Shown piece by piece: positions 21,801 through 30,172 of a stretch of DNA of 64,000 nt. Origin of the DNA: Spinacia oleracea (lineage: Eukaryota; Streptophyta; Magnoliopsida; Caryophyllales; Amaranthaceae); contig NC_079490.1 of assembly GCF_020520425.1 (NCBI RefSeq), forward strand, positions 6,696,001-6,760,000, written 5' to 3'. The notes beneath the pieces are model-generated. The model ran no database searches and was not told the origin of the DNA. It saw only the letters and a list, made by a program, of their open reading frames with translations. Position numbers and translations under genes: made by a program. How positions within the stretch are numbered: position 1 is the first letter of the stretch; every line of letters begins with the position of its first letter.

Positions 21801-24419
21801 GGCCTGAAAAATGCGGGTGCAACCTACCAAAAGCTTGTAGATAAGATATTCGCACAGCAAAAGGGCCGGAATGTGGAAGTATATGTGGATGATTCCATAG
21901 TCAAGAGCAAAAAAGAGGCCAATCACATCGCAGACCTGCGAGAAACATTTGCTACGTTGAGACAGTACGGCATGAAACTAAACCCAAAGAAATGTGTGTT
22001 CGGTGTTAAGTCAGGAAAGTTCCTGGGATTTCTGGTCAGTGAAAGGGGAATAGATGCCAACCCAGAGAAGGTGGAGGCCATACTCAACTTGCCAGAGCCA
22101 AAGAACATACGAGATGTGCAGAGATTAACGGGAAAGATAGCAGCACTCACTCGTTTTATCAGTAAATATGCAGATAGATCCCTCCCATTTTTTCAGGTAC
22201 TGAAAGGCAACAAAACATTCAAGTGGGAAGCAGAGCAAAAAAAGGCATTCGCAGAGGTAAAGAATCACCTAAAGAGCCTCCCAACAATAGCCAGACCAGA
22301 AGTAGGAGATGTTTTGCAGTTGTACATCTCGGCCTCCAAAAAGACTGTAGCAGCAGCCTTAATAGTGGAAAAGGACAAAGCCCAACAACCAGTATATTTC
22401 GTCAGTCACATTCTCAACCCCGCAGAGCAGAGGTACCCACTGATCGAAAAAATGGCCTTCGCAATTATGATAGCTGCCAGGAAGCTGAAACCATACTTCG
22501 ACGCTCACAAGGTACAAGTATTAACAAATCAGCCTTTGGAGAAATCATTGCGAAGGCTGGATACCTCAGGCAGATTGCTGAAATGGGCGGTAGAACTCTC
22601 AGAGTACGATATTGAATACAGGCCAAGAACGGCCATAAAGGCACAGGCATTAGCAGACTTCATAGCTGAGGCATCGTACGAAGAAGAAGAAGAACCTCTG
22701 GGGACCTGGCAGATATACGTAGATGGCTCAGCCGCAGTAACAGGGTCAGGAGCAGGCATTATAATGACTTCACCAGAAGGTAATGTCTTTGAATATGCCA
22801 TAAAGTTCAAATTCAAAGCCTCAAATAATGAAGCAGAGTACGAAGCAGCGATCGCAGGCATTCAAATGTGCAAGGCAGCGGATGCTAAGAAAATCGTGTT
22901 GAAAACAGATTCCCAGTTAGTGGCCAGTCAGTATAAAGGCGAGTATGAAGCTCGAGAACCGTCCATGCAGAGGTATCTGGCACTGATGAAAGAAGCAGTA
23001 GCCCAGTTGGAAAGCTTCGAGATCCAGTTGGTCCCCAGGGCAGAGAATAGCCAAGCAGATGCTCTCTCAAAATTAGCAAGCTCTTCGCTGCAAGACCTGG
23101 AAAGAACAGTGATGGTGGAAGTACAGGAAGAGAAGAGTATCGATAAGAGGCCCATGGTAAATGCCATCAGCACAGAGCCTCAGTGGTACGACAGTATAGT
23201 ATCATACAAGCTTGGCAGGGGTCTCCCTACAGCAGAGCCAGAACAGAAGAAGATAAAGCGAAATGAACACTGGTTTGTGATCTACCAGGGCAGATTGTAC
23301 AAAAAATCCTTCTCCCTACCCCTGCTGAGATGCGTCTCAACGGAGGAATCACAGAGAATCATTGAAGAAATTCATGAGGGCATATGCGGTAATCATATTG
23401 GGGGTAGAACACTAGCTTTGAAAGCCCTCAGAGCAGGGTACTATTGGCCAACTATGGTGAGTGACTCGCAATCATACGTGAAGAAATGCGACAAATGCCA
23501 AAAGTTCTCTCCAGTAATCAATCAGCCCTCAAATGATCTGCAACCAATCGTCAATCCCATACCATTCGCTCAGTGGGGAATGGACATCCTGGGTCCGTTT
23601 ACAGCCGCGAGTGGAGGAAGAAGATACCTGATCGTGGCAGTGGATTATTTCACCAAATGGATAGAAGCAGAGCCCACAAAAAGCATAACAGCGAAACGAA
23701 TGAAAGACTTCATCTGGAGAAACATCATCACAAGATTTGGCATCCCAGAAAGTTTGGTCTTTGATCACGGGACACAATTCGATTGCACACCGGTAAAAGA
23801 TTATTGCGCAGAGCTAAGAATCAAATTTGCTTACGCATCAGTATGCCACCCACAGAGCAATGGACAGGCCGAGGCGGCGAACAAACAGATCCTTGGAGCT
23901 CTGCGAAAGAAAATAGAGGATTTTAAGGGTGCATGGGCAGACCTCATACCAGAAATTTTGTGGTCCAATAGAACAACTGAGAAGGAGGCGACAGGAGAAA
24001 GTCCCTACAAGTTAGCCTTTGGAGCAGAAGCAGTATTACCGGTGGAGGTTGGCCTGCCCAGTTTCAGAGTGCAGTACTATGATGAAAACACCAATGAACA
24101 ACTCATGAGGGAATCATTAGACCTTCTGCCAGAGGTAAGGTTGCTAGCAGAGCTGAGGCTCACAGCAAACAAAGAGAGAATGAGCAGAGCTTACAACAAA
24201 AGAGTCAAGCACAGGCCTATGCATGTGGGAGACCTGGTACTTAGACGAACAACAGCTACAGGAAAGGGCAAGGCAGAGGGGAAATTCACTGCAAATTGGG
24301 AAGGACCATACCAGATCACAAGGGAGATAGCCCCTGGCTCATATCATCTTATGACAATGGATGGAAAAGAGCTAAAGAATAGTTGGAACGCCAACATGCT
24401 CAAAAAATACTATGTTTAG
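18894..24419 (+). CDS. gag-pol polyprotein of the Tat-type element
   Basis: One frame of 1,841 aa from the first ATG after the primer-binding region. Parts in order (approximate DNA positions): gag capsid region with WCKVFPSTLEGMAQSWF (19570); a zinc-knuckle-like CDFHRDHGHLTEEC (20250); aspartic protease with LIDGGSSANILF (20700); reverse transcriptase with MPFGLKNAGATYQK and YVDD (21790-21890); a degenerate RNase H (22320-22560); a second, archaeal-type RNase H starting WQIYVDGSA with NEAEYEA and TDSQLV (22705-23090); integrase with an HHCC finger (H-x-H, CDKC; 23365-23500) and DDE residues in WGMDILGP, FDHGTQ and SNGQAEAAN. Reverse transcription and integration are the family's known roles. 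It looks whole. Confidence 0.93.
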   Translation: MTESSEPIIQQIEPPTSKNNQRTTNVPLFGMPQSLGPPRETPQPRAMATPSQGQGIPIPTSASLARLGAQFSPDQMRTAIEVLTFLTQTTPQAQVMRTAPEVEVEQRRKRPRPQHSPNVWRRNLQQDMEGADNQEYEAESITPSRAQPRARTEQAPSQRHHSMSGMPNPIRAVVKPDNSPFCDEILSERMEKIKMPTCKYSGKTDPTNHLSAFGGHMMLYTNTDSMWCKVFPSTLEGMAQSWFGKIPKGTITSFRQLAILFRTQYVANIARERMTGELMSVIQGPQESLREYISRFNMEASNIPKLQQEVVVLAMMTGLRDGEFKSYLGRKSFTTLAEVLGKANEFIKSEEIGRATSRRYVASENNYGSQSKKEPYKKEYSDRRENPQPRRDWQGPGRGKGNEFKTEKRGKFNEYTPLVASRTQIFAISKEDEKWQRPPKMYNKYMDPKKYCDFHRDHGHLTEECTHLKDNIEDLIRRGYLTQFKAKSSYSRTYENRDNDNRSDNKKAEPKQSYPADQKRMGDILVITGGPVYAGTTVSGAKASVSEFKHQVNYHNSGRWPAPPKIPQCTFTEEDCKGIIYPHDDPMVLALNVANRKIHRILIDGGSSANILFWPAFQELQIDEKYVKPVNYPVIGFTGATVIPEGIVSLPVQIGQGKDIKDVMVDFMIVKVPATYNVILGRPFIHDAGAVVSTYHLTMTYTTNDGRSAKVKGSQEQAKKCYHTALKQPPRPPPLAEEELPQFRKRKRAERKKDKLLSMENFEHREEGLLEPTPTDETEEIELEEGLTDRTVRIGTDVDLSLRVNLIGLLREHADIFAFSADEMPGIDPSVMVHRLNVSREVRPVKQKKRNFSTEKNVAIQEEINKLLAAKFIEECDYPEWLANVVMVKKANGQWRMCVDFTDLNKACPKDCYPLPRIDQLVDSTSGHALLSFMDAFSGYHQISLLESDRKKAAFITDAGVYNYKAMPFGLKNAGATYQKLVDKIFAQQKGRNVEVYVDDSIVKSKKEANHIADLRETFATLRQYGMKLNPKKCVFGVKSGKFLGFLVSERGIDANPEKVEAILNLPEPKNIRDVQRLTGKIAALTRFISKYADRSLPFFQVLKGNKTFKWEAEQKKAFAEVKNHLKSLPTIARPEVGDVLQLYISASKKTVAAALIVEKDKAQQPVYFVSHILNPAEQRYPLIEKMAFAIMIAARKLKPYFDAHKVQVLTNQPLEKSLRRLDTSGRLLKWAVELSEYDIEYRPRTAIKAQALADFIAEASYEEEEEPLGTWQIYVDGSAAVTGSGAGIIMTSPEGNVFEYAIKFKFKASNNEAEYEAAIAGIQMCKAADAKKIVLKTDSQLVASQYKGEYEAREPSMQRYLALMKEAVAQLESFEIQLVPRAENSQADALSKLASSSLQDLERTVMVEVQEEKSIDKRPMVNAISTEPQWYDSIVSYKLGRGLPTAEPEQKKIKRNEHWFVIYQGRLYKKSFSLPLLRCVSTEESQRIIEEIHEGICGNHIGGRTLALKALRAGYYWPTMVSDSQSYVKKCDKCQKFSPVINQPSNDLQPIVNPIPFAQWGMDILGPFTAASGGRRYLIVAVDYFTKWIEAEPTKSITAKRMKDFIWRNIITRFGIPESLVFDHGTQFDCTPVKDYCAELRIKFAYASVCHPQSNGQAEAANKQILGALRKKIEDFKGAWADLIPEILWSNRTTEKEATGESPYKLAFGAEAVLPVEVGLPSFRVQYYDENTNEQLMRESLDLLPEVRLLAELRLTANKERMSRAYNKRVKHRPMHVGDLVLRRTTATGKGKAEGKFTANWEGPYQITREIAPGSYHLMTMDGKELKNSWNANMLKKYYV

Positions 24420-24497
24420 TACAGATGACCTATACAATGATAAGGCAGGATAAGCCAAAATTATCCCTCTTTGTACTCCTTCTTACAGAATACATAT

Positions 24498-24539
24498 AAT
24501 AAAATGAGCTTGGCGGTTCCAAAAAAAAAAAAAAAAAAA
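24498..24539 (+). other. internal polyadenylation signal followed by A19
   Basis: AATAAA at 24498-24503 is followed 17 nt later by 19 consecutive A (24521-24539), about 100 bp after the gag-pol stop and 5.1 kb before the 3' LTR. The arrangement looks like a copied mRNA 3' end inside the element. Confidence 0.6.
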
Positions 24540-24654
24540 GTGATAAGCAAAGCACGACGTAACTTAGAAATACGTCATGACACACACATTCAACAGATGA
24601 CTTGACTTGATCACTCAAGTCAGCTGAAGAACAGTGTCATGATGAATTTCTAAG

Positions 24655-25140
24655 TTAGAATATCGCAGAGCAATTTCTGAGTTTTGCCTTGGCTAAAACC
24701 AAGGCAATTCAAAATTGGAAACAACCCAAAAGGCTAGTTAGAATATCGCAGAGCAATTTCTGAGTTTTGCCTTGGCTAAAACCAAGACAATTCAAAATTG
24801 GAAACAGCCCAAAAGGCTAGTTAGAATATCGCAGAGCAATTTCTGAGTTTTGCCTTGGCTAAAACCAAGACAATTCAAAATTGGAAACAGCCCAAAAGGC
24901 TAGTCAGAATATCGCAGAGCAATTTCTGAGTTTTGCCTTGGCTAAAACCAAGGCAATTCAAAATTGGAAGCAGCCCAAAAAGCCTATTTAAAATACGCAA
25001 AACAATTTTCGAGTTTTGGCCTTGACCAAAGCCAAAGCAATTCAAGGTTGAAGGTAGCTCAAAAGGCTAGCTAGAATACCGCACAAATGTCACAGAGCAG
25101 TCCCTAAGTTTGCCTTGGCAAAAGCCAAGACAATCCAGAA
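24655..25140. repeat. 83-bp tandem repeat inside the Tat-type element
   Basis: The word GAATATCGCAG starts at 24658, 24741, 24824 and 24907, exactly 83 bp apart, and two more diverged units follow (about 24990 and 25073). Each unit contains the inverted repeat TTGCCTTGG-N6-CCAAGGCAA, able to form a hairpin. Amplified tandem repeats in the 3' untranslated part are known from Retand-like elements. Confidence 0.9.
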
Positions 25141-25525
25141 GGGGAGGTAGTAATAAAACATGCTATAAAGCTTGACTCTGATCAAGGCTAGAACTTCCAA
25201 AAGACAAACAAGATATCAAAAATTGGCTAAGTACCCAGCAAAAATACGCATATCAAATGCCGGCGGCTATACCTTCATTAAAAACCAAGGAAATAAATAA
25301 AGTACAGCCCTACAAAATGGCTCTGGGCAGTAAATACACCAGCCCAGCTCAAGAATATCTGAGAAGAAAGGCAGAAATAAACTAACTGTAAATTGTTCCA
25401 AAAACAGAATGGCACAAACGCCACCACCCAACAGGGCAAACCCTAAATAATATTGTTTAAAAACTAAACTATTACATAACAGGCCCAGTCACACAAGAAG
25501 AACAGGGGGATAGCCGCCACACCCA

Positions 25526-26266
25526 TTATTCGTCATTGCCTGCAACATCATCTTCATCTGAGAAAGGCAAATCTCCAGGGTGAGTGTTCTCGACGCAGAA
25601 GTCGGGCACATCACTAGGCTCTACGGCATGACCCTCAGCAGCTTCAGCCTCCCGCAGTTCCTTAAGAATGGTAAGGTGCAGGCCAGCAAGCCAGTCCTCT
25701 TCGATCAAGCTCCAATCAAACTGCGGATATTTGTGCTTGATTATGAGAGAGGCCGCTTTCCACCCGCCATCATACCTCTGCGTTAGAAGGGCATACTGAG
25801 CGTCAGAGCGACAAAATTCTCGCACAGCAGCAGCCACCTCCTTCTGCACAGAAAGGCGAAGTTCTGCCAGCTCATCAGCATGCCTCTGCTCAACAAAGCT
25901 TAGCTGCTCCGCCAAATCCTCAGTACGTTTCCTCTCCGCCTCCACCTCCGCTTGAGCTTTAGCTAAATTCTCCCCAGTTAGGCGCAGAGCTACAACCTCA
26001 CTAGCCAAGTTGTCTCTTTCGACGGATATCGTTTGAACATTGGCATTGGCAATAGTGAGGGAGGAAGATGCTCTTTCGTTTTCCAGGGTCAGGTCTCGGA
26101 TCTGCCTGTCCTTTTCTTCAAGAAGAGCAAGATGTTCATCATGCTTCCTCTGATAGAAGAAAAAGAAGTCACAGAGCTCCTTCACAGCAACCCCAGCCTG
26201 CAAATAATAAAAAAAAATGGCTGAGTACAAAAACATGCAAAAAATGGCTAAGTATAAAAACAGCAT
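25526..26266 (-). CDS. antisense reading frame of the Tat-type element, coiled-coil
   Basis: 246-codon frame. After a hydrophobic start it is dominated by a heptad-rich stretch (HLALLEEKDRQIRDLTLENE, then LAKAQAEVEAERKRTEDLAE), a likely coiled coil, and ends in an acidic tail (FSDEDDVAGNDE). Function unknown. Extra antisense frames between pol and the 3' LTR are known in the Tat group. Its true boundaries, including any splicing, cannot be set from sequence alone. Confidence 0.55.
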   Translation of the reverse strand: MLFLYLAIFCMFLYSAIFFYYLQAGVAVKELCDFFFFYQRKHDEHLALLEEKDRQIRDLTLENERASSSLTIANANVQTISVERDNLASEVVALRLTGENLAKAQAEVEAERKRTEDLAEQLSFVEQRHADELAELRLSVQKEVAAAVREFCRSDAQYALLTQRYDGGWKAASLIIKHKYPQFDWSLIEEDWLAGLHLTILKELREAEAAEGHAVEPSDVPDFCVENTHPGDLPFSDEDDVAGNDE

Positions 26267-26270
26267 AGAT

Positions 26271-27461
26271 TCAAAAGCTTCTTACCTCTAGCACCTTCTG
26301 GCAGGCGTTAGCCCCAGGGGTGTAAACACGCTCAAGAGGGCGGTCAGCTGGCAGTGTTAACCCCTTCAACATCCGGTATGCCAACGTTCCGCCTTTCTCT
26401 GGGAAGCTGGCATACAAAGACTCGTTAGCTCTAACATCCCAGTGAGGAACGAAGATGTCATCGCTAATCGGCGCAGGGGAGAAACAGGCAGCCAACTCAG
26501 GGTTCACCGCAGGGCGAACATCAATGGCCTCCTTCTCCAGAAATTCCCCGTTCCTAATATTCACAAAAGCAGGAACAGAAGACTCAGGCAACCTCAGTTG
26601 CTCCTCCAAGTAAGCAGCAAGAGAAGCAGATGAAGTAGGAAGAGAAGCGGTGCTTTGGTTAGCAGGGGCAGAAGCTTGGGCCTGCTCCTGCGAGCGAGAA
26701 CCCTCCCCAGTGCAAATGCGCTTACCTGGGCGCTGCACAAAAGGGACGTCCTGCTCCTCGGTCACGATCTCCACCTGCTCGGAGATAGAGGAATTCACGA
26801 CTTGGTCAGGATGAGCAGATTGCAATTGGTCTGCAGCAGTTCGCGTAACGTCAACAGAAACGCTTTCCGTCTCAGGACGAGGCCGACGTTGGCCCGCAAT
26901 ATTACCCCCTCCCCGTGTAGTCTGACCACGCCGAGCAGAGGCAGATATTGAAGGGGTAGCCCGAGAAACAGGGGCAGAACGTGGCGTTGAGGTGCTCGCC
27001 CCAGCGGTTACTCCTGCAGAGCCTCCCCCTCTGCTAGTGCGGCTAGCCACAGAACCCCCACCTCTAGCAGTACGACTAGCAGCAGAACTCCCCCCTCGAA
27101 CAGTTCGTCGAGAGCTTGCTCTGCGTCCGCCAACAACATCAGCTATGGTACGGTAAGCATTGGCGGGGTCTTCAGCTGGCTCGTTAGTCTGGGGGGTTCC
27201 ATCAGCAGTTAAACCCAGGGAGCTCATATCAAGGTGTTGACGACCTAGCAGGACAAGGAAACATAAGAAAATGTTATTTAAACCCAGGGAGCTCATATCA
27301 AGGGGTTCTATAAAAAAAGCTAAGTACAAACAAACAAAAAAAAAAAAAACAAAAAAGAAAGAAAAATGTACCATGAGGATGAGTGTTGCACAAGTGCATA
27401 GCGGAAAGAACATCATTCCGCAGAATATACATCGACTGAGGCAGCCAATTCTTAGGAGCAC
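26271..27461 (-). CDS. antisense reading frame of the Tat-type element, Ser/Arg/Gly-rich
   Basis: 396-codon frame with low-complexity repeats of the form SRTARGGGS / SRTSRGGGS in the middle, then a more ordered C-terminal half (ADRPLERVYTPGANACQKVL). The N-terminal hydrophobic part may be non-coding. A 25-bp word (TAAACCCAGGGAGCTCATAT...) is directly repeated at about 27209 and 27279. Function unknown. Confidence 0.5.
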   Translation of the reverse strand: MLLRIGCLSRCIFCGMMFFPLCTCATLILMVHFSFFFVFFFFVCLYLAFFIEPLDMSSLGLNNIFLCFLVLLGRQHLDMSSLGLTADGTPQTNEPAEDPANAYRTIADVVGGRRASSRRTVRGGSSAASRTARGGGSVASRTSRGGGSAGVTAGASTSTPRSAPVSRATPSISASARRGQTTRGGGNIAGQRRPRPETESVSVDVTRTAADQLQSAHPDQVVNSSISEQVEIVTEEQDVPFVQRPGKRICTGEGSRSQEQAQASAPANQSTASLPTSSASLAAYLEEQLRLPESSVPAFVNIRNGEFLEKEAIDVRPAVNPELAACFSPAPISDDIFVPHWDVRANESLYASFPEKGGTLAYRMLKGLTLPADRPLERVYTPGANACQKVLEVRSF

Positions 27462-28284
27462 GGCCGACGTCCTTTCCGTTCGCGTCGCGCTTAATTACTG
27501 AGTCAAACCACTCATAAGCAGCATCCTCCAAGTTATGACCAACCAAAACCTCCACACCCTCCATCTTGCCATTTGGAGAAACAAAGCTACGAGGCAAAGG
27601 AAAGTCAGCGGGAACTCGAAGCCAGAAGAATCGACCCTTCCAATCCCTCTGCCCAGTGGGGTTGCCCAAGCAGGTCATTTTGCCTCGAGCAGTGTAAGTG
27701 GTAAACCAACCAATGCTCCCTTCCTTGTTATCACTGCTTCGAATACAGTGCAGTCGTTTGCACAAAGAGAGAGTCTCAGGGAAGCCTTTGAAACGCACCA
27801 CCCACAAGTAGCAGACCAAAGTCCGTATAGCAAACGGATGAAGCTGCGCCAGGCAGACATTAAAAGCCTTCAAGAATTTGGCCAAGGTTGGATCCAAGGG
27901 AAAGCGCAGCCCAAAGTCCAGATGATATGAATACAACCCAATATGACCTGGGGGAGGAGCAGTAATACGAGCATCATCTGCGGGGACAACCAGCTCGTAT
28001 CCAGGGGGAAAAGCATAAAGCTCCCTTCCAACACCAGGATAATCATGTTGACGAGCTGCTTTGAGCCAATCCGCATCCGGCGCAGCGTTTAAGGGACCAT
28101 ACGAAACTTCAGGAGTTAAATAACTCTCAGTCGAGCCAACGGGCAGATCTTCCTCAACATACAACGGAAACGGTCGGAGAAGCCCCACCTCCTCGAGAAT
28201 GGGATTCTCAGGATGATGCTCTGCGTCGCCGCAACCACTGCTAGGACCACTTTCCATCGGAGAACGTCTGCGGTAAACATGCAA
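27298..28284 (-). CDS. antisense reading frame of the Tat-type element, 'putative gypsy type transposon' domain
   Basis: Contains YSYHLDFGLRFPLDPTLAKF, LHPFAIRTLVCYLWVV and RFKGFPETLSL followed by DWKGRFFWLRVP. I recognise this as the plant domain catalogued as 'putative gypsy type transposon' (Pfam Transposase_28). Its molecular role is not known. The last ~20 codons (FFFLFCFFFFCLFV) look like non-coding sequence read through. Confidence 0.6.
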   Translation of the reverse strand: MHVYRRRSPMESGPSSGCGDAEHHPENPILEEVGLLRPFPLYVEEDLPVGSTESYLTPEVSYGPLNAAPDADWLKAARQHDYPGVGRELYAFPPGYELVVPADDARITAPPPGHIGLYSYHLDFGLRFPLDPTLAKFLKAFNVCLAQLHPFAIRTLVCYLWVVRFKGFPETLSLCKRLHCIRSSDNKEGSIGWFTTYTARGKMTCLGNPTGQRDWKGRFFWLRVPADFPLPRSFVSPNGKMEGVEVLVGHNLEDAAYEWFDSVIKRDANGKDVGRAPKNWLPQSMYILRNDVLSAMHLCNTHPHGTFFFLFCFFFFCLFVLSFFYRTP

Positions 28285-28952
28285 CGACCCATCAGTACTC
28301 CCAATAAAAGGCCGTCTAGTTGATCAAAACTGTCCAACCAAGCTACTTCGGCCAGGGGTTGGATGTCTAGCCCAATAGGGGCATTAGGGGGAGGGTTCAA
28401 TCGAACCGCACTGGCCAAATGTTCATGGCGCAGTTCTCTAAGACGTTGACGAAAGGCAGGAGTAGGCCCTGACACAACAGGCGTAGCCCTGCCAGCGACG
28501 GGGGACACACCCCCAGAGGAAGACCCACTGGAGATAGATATCACCGCAGGCTCAGAACGAGAGATAACATCATGCATAGACTTAGTTCTATTCTCTGCTA
28601 CTGTCCTAGCCTCTTCATCAGAGGGTAAAGAGACAGAGGAAGGGGAAGAAGGAGAATATGGCTCGGAGGAATCGCTCATATACCCAGGGCTACTAGGGTT
28701 GGCACTATCAGAGGTATCAGACAGGTTGACTGAAAGAAAAAGAAGAAAGAAAGAAGAATAAACAAAGGGTAGAAGGAGAAAAGTCAAGGCAAAACGACAG
28801 AGAAAAAAGAGCAAAACGACACAAAAATATACATGTAATGTAAAAATAAAAAAAATAAAAAAGAAAAGAAGAGAAAAGGAAGAAGAAGACGAAAAACTCC
28901 AAGAAACGCAGAAATGGCGAAGCCAAAAAACACAAACACTCCCACATTTCAT
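28116..28952 (-). CDS. antisense reading frame of the Tat-type element, Ser/Pro-rich
   Basis: 278-codon frame. The first third is hydrophobic low complexity and may be leader DNA; the rest is Ser/Pro-rich (SDSSEPYSPSSPSSVSLPSD), then AFRQRLRELRHEHLASAVRL and PIGLDIQPLAEVAWLDSFD. It precedes the 'gypsy type transposon' frame on the minus strand and overlaps it in another frame. Function unknown. Confidence 0.45.
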   Translation of the reverse strand: MKCGSVCVFWLRHFCVSWSFSSSSSFSLLFFFIFFIFTLHVYFCVVLLFFLCRFALTFLLLPFVYSSFFLLFLSVNLSDTSDSANPSSPGYMSDSSEPYSPSSPSSVSLPSDEEARTVAENRTKSMHDVISRSEPAVISISSGSSSGGVSPVAGRATPVVSGPTPAFRQRLRELRHEHLASAVRLNPPPNAPIGLDIQPLAEVAWLDSFDQLDGLLLGVLMGRCMFTADVLRWKVVLAVVAATQSIILRIPFSRRWGFSDRFRCMLRKICPLARLRVI

Positions 28953-29333
28953 TCAAAGAACACATACCACAAAAAAACTCACAAAAACTACTAAAACAGT
29001 TGAATGTACATGCAAAACCAAAGAATGCAGCAAAGAAAAAGCAAAAGAATTACCTGGAAAAGAGAAGGGCGAAGAAAGAAGTTCAACAATGGCGGACTAG
29101 AAACCCTCGAAGAAAAACACGAACCCAGAAAACCTCGACAATTTCAGAAGAAAACACCACCACCAGCGGATGCGCAATCACCGGAATAATACGAAAACAC
29201 AAGAAAGCAAAGAACTTGGAGTTAGAGTACTCGGGAAATGGCGAAATTAAGTTCGAAGCAAAGTGAAGTTAGAGGAGAGTAAGAAAATGAAGAAGGTAAG
29301 AAAGAGGAGAGAGAAGAAGAAAGTAACTGAAAC

Positions 29334-29344
29334 CCGTATTTAAA
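29334..29344 (-). promoter_or_regulatory. possible TATA box for the antisense frames
   Basis: On the minus strand CTTTTAAATAC lies about 380 bp upstream of the first antisense frame and is followed by pyrimidine-rich sequence (TTCTTCTCTCTCCTCTTTC) as in plant 5' leaders. Position only; no other evidence. Confidence 0.3.
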
Positions 29345-29432
29345 AGGAGAAATAAACGGCCAAGATTTGAAGACCCTTCGAGTCACCTACCTGGATGAAG
29401 GACACGTGGGGCGCAATAAACCATGACGGTTT

Positions 29433-29504
<72 letters not shown>
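29433..29504. repeat. A16 followed by (TA)28 microsatellite
   Basis: A run of 16 A (29433-29448) continues directly into 28 TA dinucleotides, inside the 3' part of the retroelement. Confidence 0.95.
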
Positions 29505-29505
<1 letters not shown>

Positions 29506-29533
29506 GTACAGACAATCGCGCAAGTTATGACCG

Positions 29534-29664
29534 GAAAGAGCAGGTCTAACTCCAAGTAGTCAGCCCTACTCTTGGGGACTAGTTGTACAGGATGCAGCCA
29601 AAGAACACTGAAAGAGCAGGTCTAACTCCAAGTAGTCAGCCCTACTCTTGGGGACTAGTTGTAC
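29534..29664 (+). repeat. 55-bp direct duplication before the 3' LTR
   Basis: GAAAGAGCAGG...CTTGGGGACTAGTTGTAC occurs at 29534-29588 and again at 29610-29664, 76 bp apart. The second copy runs into the first bases of the 3' LTR. The purine-rich part (TTGGGGACTAG) is the only candidate plus-strand priming tract I see. Confidence 0.8.
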
Positions 29665-30142
29665 GGAGTAGAAGTAACCTAGCAGATCATCCATGTCACA
29701 GCAGACCATCGGACATCAGATAAGACAGATCAAGCAAAGCAACCGCAGGAAGTACCTATTGAAAGTACCACAAGTCCTCAAGAACCGCACAGACCCTCAG
29801 GTCTGCGGGGAAACGACCTGCTAGACGACAACATAGATACGTCGTTAAGCAAAAGGACAAACAACAAGTACATCACTAGCGTACACGCGGCAACATCTGA
29901 ATAGGCCAAAGTACTGAATAGTACGCCTATAAATACTGCCGTCCCCATTCATTTGCGGACACGTTCAATACAAGTACAATTCTTAACCCTCTCTACTTTC
30001 TCTCTCTAGAACATTATCTCATTTGCTGACTTAGGCATCGGAGGGGGTTTCCTCGGTTAAACCCCCGAGGTTAGCTTACGTTCGTTCTGTCTGACAGGAC
30101 AGCATCACCAAGCAGGGCTCCCCCAGTTCCACACCCGGAACA
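29660..30142 (+). repeat. 3' LTR of Tat-type element
   Basis: 483 bp, reads as identical to the 5' LTR, followed by the target duplication ACTTT. Confidence 0.93.
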
Positions 30143-30172
30143 ACTTTCATCACGTAGTTCTCAATTCCGTTA

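Larger units (their letters stand above)
18350..30142 (+). mobile_element. whole-looking Ty3/gypsy retrotransposon, Tat group (Retand-like)
   Basis: An 11.8-kb element flanked by the 5-bp duplication ACTTT (18345-18349, 30143-30147). The two 483-bp LTRs read as identical by eye, so the insertion is very young. Parts in order: 5' LTR, probable primer-binding site starting TGGCGC at 18835, one uninterrupted gag-pol frame, an internal poly(A), an 83-bp tandem repeat, antisense reading frames, a (TA)n tract, a duplicated block before the 3' LTR, and the 3' LTR. The second, archaeal-type RNase H in pol and the extra antisense frames both point to the Tat group. It looks whole; I noticed no obvious breaks in the main frame. 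Confidence 0.92.

Noticed and set aside
19107-23777. Many open frames on the minus strand and in other plus frames opposite gag-pol
   Set aside because: They mirror the codon pattern of the gag-pol frame and show no family motif of their own.
24655-25140. Regularly spaced repeats that could suggest a CRISPR-like array
   Set aside because: The units are contiguous 83-bp tandem copies without unique spacers, inside a plant retrotransposon.
29340-29555. Minus-strand frame with a long IYIYIY stretch
   Set aside because: It is a translation of the (TA)28 microsatellite.
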